DNA from: CAVRJC01 sp964505725 | GTDB lineage: Bacteria > Actinomycetota > Acidimicrobiia > IMCC26256 > DASPTH01 | Length of the DNA stretch: 64,000 bases | Reading direction: 5' to 3' | Assembly (NCBI GenBank): GCA_964505725.1 | Contig: CAZDJK010000008.1 | Location: 1 to 64,000 of the forward strand | Part shown: piece by piece, positions 28,801 through 34,529 of the stretch | Layout: the number at the start of each line of letters is the position of its first letter | Numbering within the stretch: the first letter of the stretch is position 1 | The notes under the pieces: generated by a model | Told to the model about the DNA's origin: nothing | Database searches by the model: none | What the model saw: the letters and a program-made list of their open reading frames with translations, nothing else | Program-made: the position numbers and the translations under genes

Positions 28801-29903
28801 TCGAGCGTGAACACGTCGGCGCTCGCTTCCACGCCGAGATGAATCGATCCCGCGACGTCGGCGCCGACCGAGAGCCCGAGCTGCGGCGTCACGCGCATGT
28901 GGCCGTCCGGGCCGGTGACGACGGCGACACCGACGCGGGCACTCACCGGACCTGAACCGATCGGGATGTCGACCTGATCGCCCGACGCCGTACCACCGAG
29001 GAGGTCGCCGATCGCGCCGAGCCACGCGGTGCGCGCCGCGGGCGTGGTCATCAGCGCGTGCAACCACGATTGCAATGCGGCCGCCCCCTGGGCGAGCACT
29101 TGCTCGACCGGCAACATCGGGATCGCGGTGCTGTCGCCCAAGCCCACGAGGTCGAGCACGGCCTTGACTTCCGCAGACGCGCCCCCCGCCATGCCTTCGG
29201 CGGCCTGGCGTACGAGCCCGAGCACGAGCGACAACAAGGAGTCGACGATCGGCACGTTGGGATCGCCGATCGTGAGGTCGGAGGCGGCCGCGGCGCCGGG
29301 CAGCTGGAGCCCCTTGAGCTGCAGCTGGAACGACGGCGGCGGGCCGCCCGCCAATGCAACTGCGACCGCGACCGACACGCCCGCGAGCCCGAACTCGTCG
29401 GCGGCGGGCGGAGTGGTCTGCAACTCGATGTCGGACGCGAGCCGCACGACGCCTCCGTCGAGCAACGCGAACGGTTGCGCCACGCTGTGCCCGGTCTTGG
29501 CCGCGCGGAACAGCGGGATCTCGACGTCGGTGGTTGTCGCCGGTTGTGTCGTGGTGACCTGGGCCGCGATCCCGATCTCGACGTGATCGGCGGGACGGTC
29601 GTCGACCGTGAGCTGCACGACGACGTTGGGCAGGCTGGAATCGCCCGACAGTTTGCGGACGTCGACGATCGGAATGAGGGTGACGCCGTCGCGCACGGTG
29701 TGGCTGCCGCCGGCCAGCAGCGCTTCGAGGAATCGCATGAGCGCGGCGCGGCGCGCGTCGACGGCGAGCACGTCCGCGATGCGGCCGCCCGGATCGTTGA
29801 ACCACGAGCTGTCGAGCTCGACCCCGTTGTCGCCCGATTCGAGCACCCCGACCGCAAGGCCGAGATCAGCGATCTCCGGATCGAGCGTCGGAATCGCCGT
29901 CAT
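19827..29903 (-). CDS. giant protein with DUF6603-like region (3358 aa)
   Basis: One uninterrupted reading frame of 3358 residues (10 kb). Residues 1 to about 2000 are Ala/Gly/Val-rich and appear built from divergent modules: a GSGTPxxPW-type motif recurs near 532, 773 and 1555, and DP(G/V)A(H/W/Y) motifs recur (LLHDPGAHIRT, ALFDDPGAWF, AADPVAYLRAHL). Around 1000-1030 a segment resembles an alpha/beta-hydrolase core but lacks the serine. About 2020-2640 matches what I know as DUF6603 (GGYHPRFHHDRYPVVPRVGL, SVKGGVYFALCSEALMAGVG, FDPFWFSVEVYAEVDVGI). The last 30 residues are Lys/Pro repeats. No signal peptide or membrane helix. ATG overlaps the upstream stop. Function unknown; a scaffold or extended beta structure is plausible. 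Confidence 0.88.
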   Translation of the reverse strand: MTAIPTLDPEIADLGLAVGVLESGDNGVELDSSWFNDPGGRIADVLAVDARRAALMRFLEALLAGGSHTVRDGVTLIPIVDVRKLSGDSSLPNVVVQLTVDDRPADHVEIGIAAQVTTTQPATTTDVEIPLFRAAKTGHSVAQPFALLDGGVVRLASDIELQTTPPAADEFGLAGVSVAVAVALAGGPPPSFQLQLKGLQLPGAAAASDLTIGDPNVPIVDSLLSLVLGLVRQAAEGMAGGASAEVKAVLDLVGLGDSTAIPMLPVEQVLAQGAAALQSWLHALMTTPAARTAWLGAIGDLLGGTASGDQVDIPIGSGPVSARVGVAVVTGPDGHMRVTPQLGLSVGADVAGSIHLGVEASADVFTLDADRGTIDVLPRVDVAVTTAGNGSGPAAKLLHTTPLDVGSLRLGLSVRAGAVNPLLELLDVDFEGTPHAVVDLSSPDAVAAAAGQLAGDLLASALDALGASGADLKALLGLDPPGGVAAIDATHLLTDPLGAQAAWWLTLLQSHASDVPTVLGHLRDLVAEASVVAVPITGSGTPASPWSIKVARFVTIDSWLDGTRLVVAPTLSLRVDDLAGGCTVVETDLRLHLAELDLAAKHATFLSSIEASTALRARGASEARLALGPVAIVADSIGLRAGWTVAGGFAVDFAAPNLGIDTGAAQIPLVLPTIDGAGNLTVAADAWGGVETLFAVLGANSPHSWLADLVDLAGWTVTGTSTRPHLALGELVTNTSTALTDWLTALVTDSDALGSILAAAARLTSGARAGLSGIFTGSGTPDEPWRAGLGTGAGAPSIVVWLGPSGPVVAATQAGDAIRAWLPGAAGLPPAGLARALFDDARAAADVAALAAGRDSLGAGLDALRTRWLATDGLVAAPPAPIDGLTIVNEPDLPASQLPGLRLELLLDGPLPAGAAVVRVAVGAVHDLPWTPPSPARVLDLTTPNVSPSSFTVDAPDAGEWYVALAPRADASLGAGDPSGVAGQAARLVQVLTLLASGRPVVLVAYGGTGHAARLAADAVAGVTHLVTLGTPWSAATFDTARTGAPADALRLLAALLPAVDESEPDDADLALGRALVGGFMQAARGAGAVTELEAPRPTIGVRVGLTAVGVFGALTEPAIDRALTAVVAAGLSGRAQARAEAASAQPASAVVALRVPVALLTPPGGHGTTVAGSIDVQLASATLTPELEFSAAPALTVALEVADTDAWLVGGPGTTPVGGALPMELRRVSARIDVGLHGGPSHARIVLHEGAALGATWDQLVVEPPATPTGDLEAQPLLPEAQAVLAALTTRLHDVAVTGSPAAALFALLEAAGWSQADGSLVPNAVTHLLHDPGAHIRTVIGVAPGRDALLAALAGLVPGVTATGAQLHAVLGPCTIDGDIEHGTVAVSASGNEGLVAWRLSVGYTPGAAPSFEVDLGDLTTDAFGLAVRNGPWRADLTRAHGNVALFPTLDIGGLGRFVASAVPAEALRLVLEGLRSVDLGVGTILDDLCAALGLLGPPDGSGHRAVRAPVALFDDPGAWFTRAGVLTTSDGGPLQLNSLVDLLEAVKPFVGLSGTPHGTWPIVAGIDVAVAASAAGPTITLGIDPTVWLAGDGGRAPFAAGLRAGVALQTGAAPTPTVEVYLGVPEEGGATPQHRRAVHVVIDATGLLVFLRPATGADVELAPHPAGLGAILAAGVDEVLPFALNQLATMSGDAVRDEIAALVGGVGRGLAVASGTPAVFDSTALHALAADPVAYLRAHLTTFLGEVVDALDPVMQRLLGLGPSQHVAAMSGQMLTITVRTAVIHVQPSPFVVTVEVSVTGLPVVGGVALGVAAGETGLDGWSIEIGPAIIDLAGPVVRPLLRAGRATPGGWSAELGLALDALGPTDDGHHELFARWREAEGDVTLVASARSGSSTNEDTTPEGVALAAITAVIDLVGGWVLGVDDVKTMLGTAVGSSTVRAILTGPILDPAAPVDAPRLVPGALEGWPGKLLTLAVNLAGAKPTVTIDQFQLGLTSNAGVLGVSLDTTNAAGIDVSGSGEFSLRIEADASWIDPPSGTPPAPGIVVDLLRVSGETITPAPGIELNGVGVRLGKQAGPLIDAGLRLDAVAVYLFGSVVLGVSDTLELAGGIELELEGLAVPLGAGGGDNAVAQGVMHDAGGSGAPPRPAFSPAIAVQSHGQGVEVTLRAGSGDGPWFLPIQRAFGPVYLEQIGLGTTYVASVTPRQLETISILLDGSVSLLGLIASVDKLRLGYHVSRPFFDPSSWEVDVDGFAIAADISGLSLAGGLRKVPLESPLQGVEYLGMLKVAFGSYGLDVFGGYAHPTTADGQGFASFFAFGVLHAPIGGPPAFFVTGIGLGFGINRELEAPDITNVNKHPFMQALRALGPPIDPMVQLEAMREIVKPAQGQYWVAAGISFTSFVLITGEIVVTVQFGDGLDIAILGLARAELPAPELTLVSIELALLARFSTKEGLLLVQAQLTENSWLLDKSVRLIGGFAFETWWKGPNAGQFVVTVGGYHPRFHHDRYPVVPRVGLTWQPADFISVKGGVYFALCSEALMAGVGIEVAAHIGPAHARLAFGGDAIVFFDPFWFSVEVYAEVDVGITIWLLFGSVDLELSFGVDVKVEGPPIFVTGHFSVMGVGIPFEFGDQSNPADKALTNVEFAQKYLRGDKDAQVVQAAVIRGALVAGKASGSDGGGQDKPPDGSVDHPFRVAPEFQLTMVSTAPAEQLVLARDGESKSASVPAPDLGVAPMYSATLDTTLTLTLASVEPQPFTLQFVTLGARPPAAFPKGVWGEAPNPNAPRVPEGETVNASDGLTVDTVLPESMFTGAPPIDYHQIELPLNRQRKPLPFVTNKANTDARVTESAQLKDAAAFLEAGDPNTSVRFEHAARLLAAGGTGASTVAALRGERVAAPRFGSLADDLVVTPAAVSPIVTPVVVERNPPPKARYAPLVQAVLGAPLAQQLAAAAGTSVADTTGTVASAAPTFGSVRSATLGVGPLALAVQPPIAAQSGRTVSAVGTPPVTRLSSGPVGAVANASPALPATARLATMSDALVGTGASPGPARADASEGGAALHEGELAVITVPTRPRGDVPDTLTVTGGTTRVLALAAGGKVLDDRVMGADGANAAVEVPRATERVVVVAEGPDAAVGGALAGWYGGQSLPTIGWGIALAGGAVVHAQGSRMGWNRERADGGWALARELVTAAQVVTTFADPVDAVAVIIDDAAGTDAAATVSMRLLDAERVLDAKGDPAAPQVLIDGVRTILLYAVAATGPEPAVLVDGCGQGHLGGVVGGVAGVAALAAVLTAAGVEAAVLPVLAGGPGIRQIAWTLGDGPIAGQGPRMVAPRRPTKRAPGKKQPGKKQPAKKPRGN

Positions 29904-30613
29904 TCCAGCTGCCCGAAGCGGTCGAACTGGTGGCGGGCCATCGGTGAGAGCAACACACCGTTGGGCGACGCGACGATCTCAACGGTGACGAGGGGCTGGC
30001 CCGCCGGGTCGGTCGCGCCGGTGCTGCTGAGTGCGGCCAGTGCGCTCACCAACGCGTGCCAAGCGAACGCGATCAGGGGTTCGGCCCACGCGTCGACGAC
30101 GGCGGCGGGTCCGCGCGGCCGGCTCTCGGTCACCGCGATTCCGCCCGCGGGGCGATCGGCTGATCCGGTCACGAACGTCGCGGTGATCTCGACCGCGCCG
30201 GTCTGGTCACACTGGACCGGCACGACGACGTCGATGAGCCCGTCGCCGGGCTGAGCGCGCACGTTCGCGATGTCGACGAGCAACTGATTGCCACCCAGTT
30301 CCCACAGCACCGGTGGCGCCGGACTCGGCGTGCGGGCCGGGTCGAGGCCAGCCGCGGTGACTGCCGCGGCCCGCACGAGGAGTTGGAGCGCGTCGGGTGC
30401 GAGCGCGCGCGGCGGCGCGACCACGCCCGGTTGCAGCACGGTCCCCGGGAGCAGCGGTGCGAGGTGCGCCTCGACGAGCTCGAGTGTCTTGGGGTCGAGC
30501 ACTCGCTCCAGATCGGCGGCGCGCAGGAGGGCCTGCCCTGCGAGGACCGACGCGCTCGGAGCGATCGGGATACGTATCGCGCCGCGCGGTGCACGCGGGC
30601 GGCGCGGTGGCAT
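29900..30613 (-). CDS. conserved hypothetical protein, first gene of giant operon
   Basis: 237 residues from the ATG at 30613; a TTG at 30679 would add 22 residues (QVVGHANVRGGSNARSEP) and neither start has a clear ribosome-binding site. The body begins with an Arg/Pro stretch (PPRRPRAPRGAIRIPIAPSA), then a helical part and a beta part (PPVLWELGGNQLLVDIANVR, GLIDVVVPVQCDQTGAVEIT). The stop overlaps the ATG of the 3358-residue gene (ATGA), so it is translated together with it. No family was recognised. As promoter-proximal gene of the operon it may be an assembly chaperone or small structural subunit, which is inference only. Confidence 0.72.
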   Translation of the reverse strand: MPPRRPRAPRGAIRIPIAPSASVLAGQALLRAADLERVLDPKTLELVEAHLAPLLPGTVLQPGVVAPPRALAPDALQLLVRAAAVTAAGLDPARTPSPAPPVLWELGGNQLLVDIANVRAQPGDGLIDVVVPVQCDQTGAVEITATFVTGSADRPAGGIAVTESRPRGPAAVVDAWAEPLIAFAWHALVSALAALSSTGATDPAGQPLVTVEIVASPNGVLLSPMARHQFDRFGQLE

Positions 30614-31454
30614 CAGGGGACCGGGTTCCGAGCGTGCATTGCTGCCACCTCGCACGTTGGCGTGCCCGACGACCTGCAAGAAGTGCCCGGACTCGAACGC
30701 CGGCGGGCACCTGCGCGCGGCCGCCCTGTCCCCACGCCGCGCAGCCTACGAAGCGTCGAGCGCGCCCGCAAGCGGCTGCGATCGCGCGGGGCGCGTGATC
30801 AGCCGTGCGGTCGCTCAACCGCGCTGCGCCTCACTATCTCCTGCAAGTGAGTACATTCCGTGGTGCGCTGAGATGCTGCGTCAGCCACGTGAGATCCTCG
30901 AACGGCGGCCGCACCTCGCAACAGTTCCGGTGCAGCTCGACGCGCTCGAAGCGCAGATCGACCGCGACGCGAGAGTGCACCGTGCGCGGGTCGTCGTTGA
31001 CGACCGCGGAACTGCGACTCGGCCCGCTGCTCCAGATTCACCTCACCGTTGCCGGAGATTGCTGAGCGCTTGCACTTCGCGCGGAATTGGGCGAACAGCC
31101 AGGTCGGCGAGCTCCGTGTATCCATGTATTCGTTGACCGCTCGAGCCTTCTGTCTGCGGGCAAGTCCGGGACCTCGACCGTCGTGTCGCGAGGTCGAGTT
31201 TCCTCACAGCGCCGCGCCGAGGACACGCGCGGACACGGAAACATTCGAGTTGGTCACCGCGATGTTCCGACATCGAGCCCGAACAAGATCGTGCGCGGCC
31301 TCCACCCCGGATGCGCCCGGGTCTGCTGCACGTTCGGTTGACGGTGTGACCTGCCAACCGTGCAGCAGACGCATCGACTACTTGATCGGACCTCTTGCGG
31401 GATACGTTGCGCACAAGGGGAAGCGAAGTCTGACGTCATGAGGGGAACAGGGTG
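30614..31454. other. 840-bp stretch without a convincing gene
   Basis: This gap lies between the divergent giant operon and the gene at 31455 and should hold both promoters. No reading frame has convincing composition along its whole length. On the minus strand around 31020-30830 one frame gives protein-like sequence (VNDDPRTVHSRVAVDLRFER, then VELHRNCCEVRPPFEDL and a TAG), which may be a decayed gene, but I cannot place it in a family. The only strong structure is the hairpin at 31321-31370. Composition is somewhat less GC-skewed than in the flanking genes. Confidence 0.5.
31321..31370. repeat. strong 50-bp inverted repeat (hairpin)
   Basis: GTCTGCTGCA at 31321-31330 pairs perfectly with TGCAGCAGAC at 31361-31370. 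Inside it CGGTTG (31335-31340) pairs with CAACCG (31355-31360), with a four-base bulge (CGTT) and a 14-base loop. No T-run follows, so it is not a standard terminator. It ends about 85 bp before the gene at 31455, where it could act as an operator or a leader RNA structure. Confidence 0.6.
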
Positions 31455-32597
31455 ATGGTGAGTGAGGACACGGTGGGCGGCGGACCGTCGCTATCGGCGC
31501 ACACAGCCGGGGTAGCAGCGTTGCTCAGCGATCCGGAAACGGTGGTACGCGCGGTTGAGTTCAGCTGGGACGACCTGGGCCCTGCCCCCCGGCGTTGGAA
31601 CGACCGAGGGATCGAGGCGCCGCTGTCCATGGCGTTCTGGTGGACGTACCTGCGCGTCCCCAACCGCCGTCCCATCCTCCTCATCCGCACCTTCGCGAAT
31701 GGGGGCACGATGCTGGGTCACCACGAGGTGGCGGAGGGCTTCTGGCACCTCACCGAGGATCGCCTCGACGACCCGTACGACGGGCCCGGCCCCATCCTCC
31801 CGGTCGCGGGGGATCCGGAGGGTCGGGTCGACGACCCGGTGACGTGGGCGGCCGCGAACCTCGGTCCGGGCCTCACCATGGGTCCACAGCTCGCTGGGAT
31901 GCTCGCCGAGGGGATGACCTTCGACGACCTGCCGCTCGAGATGCTCCCCGAGGGCCTCGTGCTCACAACGCCCCCGCAGGAGTTCCTCTACCGCGCGTCG
32001 TCGCGGTACGCACGCACGGTCGAGCGCGACTTCTTCGACGCGACCTGGACCTACATGCCCTACGCCATCTGCATCGACCCGCCGGGCCCGATCGGCCCCT
32101 ACTTCACCTGGGCGGCCACGATCGAGGGCACCTACCACGGCCAGCCCTTCAAGCAGACCGGCGGCTTCGACCGGATGTACGGCGCGGGCGCCACCGAGTA
32201 CATGATCACCGTCCCCACGACCGCTCTCGTGTTCTCGGCCCTCGGCGTCGACGGGACCCGAGAGATGGGCGTCGTGTACCAGATCGGCAGCGCCCGCCGG
32301 TCCGCCGCGATCTACTGGAAGGACGGAGAGGACCCCGTCGTGTCCGACAAGGTCGACATCGACGCCACGTACGTCCAGAACAAGGACGACCCCTCGCAGA
32401 TCGCGGTCTCGGAGGCCACCTTCCACTTCGGCGGCAAGGAGATCAGCTGGGCGCCGGAGCACATGGCAACCACTGGGGTGGCGATCAACCACTTCGGGCA
32501 CGCCACCGAGCGCAACGGTCCCGAGCACGCCACCTACCCCGGGGCGATGGAGTGCAAGATCATGCCGGGCACCGTCGAGATCTCGGGCGAGGTCTGA
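31455..32597 (+). CDS. conserved hypothetical protein, beta-rich (380 aa)
   Basis: 380 residues from the ATG at 31455; GTG codons directly before and after it are alternatives, and AGGGG at 31441-31445 fits any of them. No signal peptide. The sequence is rich in aromatic residues and strands (LSMAFWWTYLRVPNRRPILL, GPYFTWAATIEGTYHGQPFK, TEYMITVPTTALVFSALGVD). The tone resembles lipocalin-like or hydroxysteroid-locus proteins, but I cannot name a family. It stands alone on the plus strand and ends before the hairpin at 32674-32714. Confidence 0.72.
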   Translation: MVSEDTVGGGPSLSAHTAGVAALLSDPETVVRAVEFSWDDLGPAPRRWNDRGIEAPLSMAFWWTYLRVPNRRPILLIRTFANGGTMLGHHEVAEGFWHLTEDRLDDPYDGPGPILPVAGDPEGRVDDPVTWAAANLGPGLTMGPQLAGMLAEGMTFDDLPLEMLPEGLVLTTPPQEFLYRASSRYARTVERDFFDATWTYMPYAICIDPPGPIGPYFTWAATIEGTYHGQPFKQTGGFDRMYGAGATEYMITVPTTALVFSALGVDGTREMGVVYQIGSARRSAAIYWKDGEDPVVSDKVDIDATYVQNKDDPSQIAVSEATFHFGGKEISWAPEHMATTGVAINHFGHATERNGPEHATYPGAMECKIMPGTVEISGEV

Positions 32598-32673
32598 CGA
32601 CCCGGCACCCTCGTCACATTGCGCGGGGGGGCCCGCCGGAGCGTCTGCATTTGGTCTGCACACTGGCCCCGGA

Positions 32674-32714
32674 CAGCAGAGAGCCCCTCAGCGAGGAGGG
32701 GCCCTGACCTGCTG
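32674..32714. terminator. nested hairpin, likely bidirectional terminator
   Basis: Outer arms CAGCAG (32674-32679) and CTGCTG (32709-32714) flank an inner GC stem, GCCCCTC (32683-32689) with GAGGGGC (32696-32702). It lies directly 3' of the initiator tRNA on the minus strand and 77 bp 3' of the gene ending at 32597 on the plus strand, so it can serve both. No long T-run follows, as is usual in high-GC actinobacteria. Confidence 0.6.
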
Positions 32715-32719
32715 TTACA

Positions 32720-32796
<77 letters not shown>

Positions 32797-32868
32797 GCGG
32801 ACCATCGACGATAGCAAAACCGGCTCCCTTCCCGCCCGGCCGGGTCTCGGGAAGAATTCGAATCCGCG

Positions 32869-32896
32869 TGTCGATTCCGGCCGTCCCCGTTCGTGT
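32869..32896 (+). promoter_or_regulatory. candidate ECF42-type promoter
   Basis: TGTCGA at 32869-32874 is followed, after 17 bases, by CGTGT at 32892-32896, about 50 bp before the ATG at 32945. TGTCGA is, as I recall, the -35 element described for ECF42 sigma factors, and the downstream gene pair encodes an ECF42 system, so autoregulation is plausible. The -10 match is weak. Confidence 0.45.
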
Positions 32897-32944
32897 AGTG
32901 GTCGAGGCCGCGACGAGGACGGCCCGGAACCGAGGAGGATCGAG

Positions 32945-33301
32945 ATGACCCAGTACCTGCTCTCCGTGCACATGCTCCGGGGCGACGACGAGTTCTCCGA
33001 GGAGGAGATGCAAGCGGCGTACGCCGACGTCGACAAGTTCAACGCCCGACTCCAGGACCAGGGCGCGTGGGTGTTCGCCGGCGGCCTGCACCCGCCCGAG
33101 ACGGCCACCGTCGTGAACGCGCTCGGCGGCGACGTGATCGTCACCGACGGCCCCTTCGGCGAGGCCAAGGAGCAGATCGGCGGGTTCTGGGTGATCGAAG
33201 CCCCCGACCTCGACGCGGCGCTGAAGTGGGCCGCCGAGGGGAGCACGGCCTGCAAGGGCGTCGTCGAGGTGCGGCCGTTCCAGGACGAGCCCGACGCCTG
33301 A
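32945..33301 (+). CDS. DGPF/YCII-domain protein, partner of ECF42 sigma factor
   Basis: 118 residues of the YCII-related (DGPF) family, a ferredoxin-like alpha+beta fold. It contains the name-giving DGPF motif in VTDGPFGEAKEQIGGFWVIE and the usual N-terminal strand TQYLLSVHMLRGDDEF. ATG at 32945 follows AGGAGG. DGPF proteins are conserved neighbours of ECF42 sigma factors, and here the sigma gene begins seven bases after the stop. Their biochemical role is not established. Confidence 0.9.
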   Translation: MTQYLLSVHMLRGDDEFSEEEMQAAYADVDKFNARLQDQGAWVFAGGLHPPETATVVNALGGDVIVTDGPFGEAKEQIGGFWVIEAPDLDAALKWAAEGSTACKGVVEVRPFQDEPDA

Positions 33302-33308
33302 GCCCGGG

Positions 33309-34529
33309 ATGCGCGACGCCGACACCGGCGAGGTGGAGCGGGTGTTCCGCTCCGAGTCGGGACGAGCACTGGCGACCCTGGTCCGCTTCTTCGGCGACAT
33401 CGACCTCGCCGAAGAAGTGGTCCAGGACGCCTTTGTCGTCGCGATGGAGCGCTGGCCGGTGACGGGCACCCCGCCGAGCCCCGCGGGCTGGATCATCACC
33501 ACCGCGCGCAACCGCGGCATCGACCGCATCCGGCGCGAGTCGACGCGGGAGCACCGCCAGCGGCAGGCCACGTGGATGCACGAGCCCGGCGACCTCCGAG
33601 CCGACACCGGCGCCGTGCCCGACGACCAGCTCCGGCTCGTGTTCACGTGCTGCCACCCCGCGCTCGCGCCGCCCGCGCAGATCGCGCTCACCCTCCGGCT
33701 CGTCGCCGGCCTCCAGACACCCGAGATCGCGCGCGCGTTCCTCGTGCCGGAGGCGGCGATGGCGCAACGGCTCGTGCGCGCCAAGCGCAAGATCCGCGCC
33801 GCCAACATCCCCTACCGCGTCCCGTCGGCGGAGGAGCTCCCCGACCGCCTCCGCTCCGTCCTCGCGGTCGTCTACCTCGTGTTCAACGAGGGGTATCTCG
33901 CGTCGGGGGGCGACGCACTGACGCGCGCGGAGCTCTGCACCGAGGCGATCCGGCTCGCGCGCCTCCTTGTCGCGCTCATGCCCGACGAGGCCGAGGCCCA
34001 CGGCCTGCTCGCGTTGCTGCTGCTCACCGAGGCGCGCCGCGGCGCCCGCACCGACGCCGACGGTGCGCTCGTGCGGCTCCCCGACCAGGACCGTTCCCGC
34101 TGGGATCCCGCGCTGATCGCCGAGGGCCAGGCGATCGTGCGCGCGTGCCTGCGCCGCAACCTGCCGGGGCCCTACCAGATCCAGGCGGCGATCGCCGCGG
34201 TCCACAGCGACGCGGCCGTCGCGCGCGAGACCGACTGGGCCCAGATCGTCACGCTCTACGACCAGCTCCTCGTGTACACACCCACGCCCGTGGTCGCGCT
34301 CAACCGCGCCATCGCCGTCGGCGAGCTCCACGGCCCCGACGCCGAGCTCGAGCTCCTCGACGAGATCGACCTCGACGACTACCACCTGCTGCACGCGGCG
34401 CGCGCCGACGCGCTCGAGCGCGCGGGGCGTCACGTGGAGGCGCGACGCGCCTACGACGCCGCGCTCGCGCGCACACAGAACCGCGCCGAGCGCGCGTTCC
34501 TCACCGAGCGACGCGCGAACGCGCGCTAG
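33309..34529 (+). CDS. ECF42-type RNA polymerase sigma factor with C-terminal TPR-like extension
   Basis: 406 residues. Sigma region 2 lies at about 10-75 (GRALATLVRFFGDIDLAEEV, AGWIITTARNRGIDRIRRES) and sigma region 4 at about 110-165 (VAGLQTPEIARAFLVPEAAM). A C-terminal extension of about 230 helical residues (FNEGYLASGGD, LNRAIAVGELHGPDAELELL) is the hallmark of the ECF42 group, in which it replaces an anti-sigma factor as control element. ATG at 33309 is seven bases after the DGPF gene. The TAG overlaps the TAG of the convergent acyl-CoA dehydrogenase gene. It should direct transcription of its own DGPF pair and a stress response. Confidence 0.93.
   Translation: MRDADTGEVERVFRSESGRALATLVRFFGDIDLAEEVVQDAFVVAMERWPVTGTPPSPAGWIITTARNRGIDRIRRESTREHRQRQATWMHEPGDLRADTGAVPDDQLRLVFTCCHPALAPPAQIALTLRLVAGLQTPEIARAFLVPEAAMAQRLVRAKRKIRAANIPYRVPSAEELPDRLRSVLAVVYLVFNEGYLASGGDALTRAELCTEAIRLARLLVALMPDEAEAHGLLALLLLTEARRGARTDADGALVRLPDQDRSRWDPALIAEGQAIVRACLRRNLPGPYQIQAAIAAVHSDAAVARETDWAQIVTLYDQLLVYTPTPVVALNRAIAVGELHGPDAELELLDEIDLDDYHLLHAARADALERAGRHVEARRAYDAALARTQNRAERAFLTERRANAR

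Noticed and set aside
9406..30613. Prophage or contractile injection system
   Set aside because: No sheath, tube, baseplate-spike (VgrG), AAA+ ATPase, terminase, integrase or lysis gene was recognised in or around the operon, so these names were not used although large structural proteins first suggested them.
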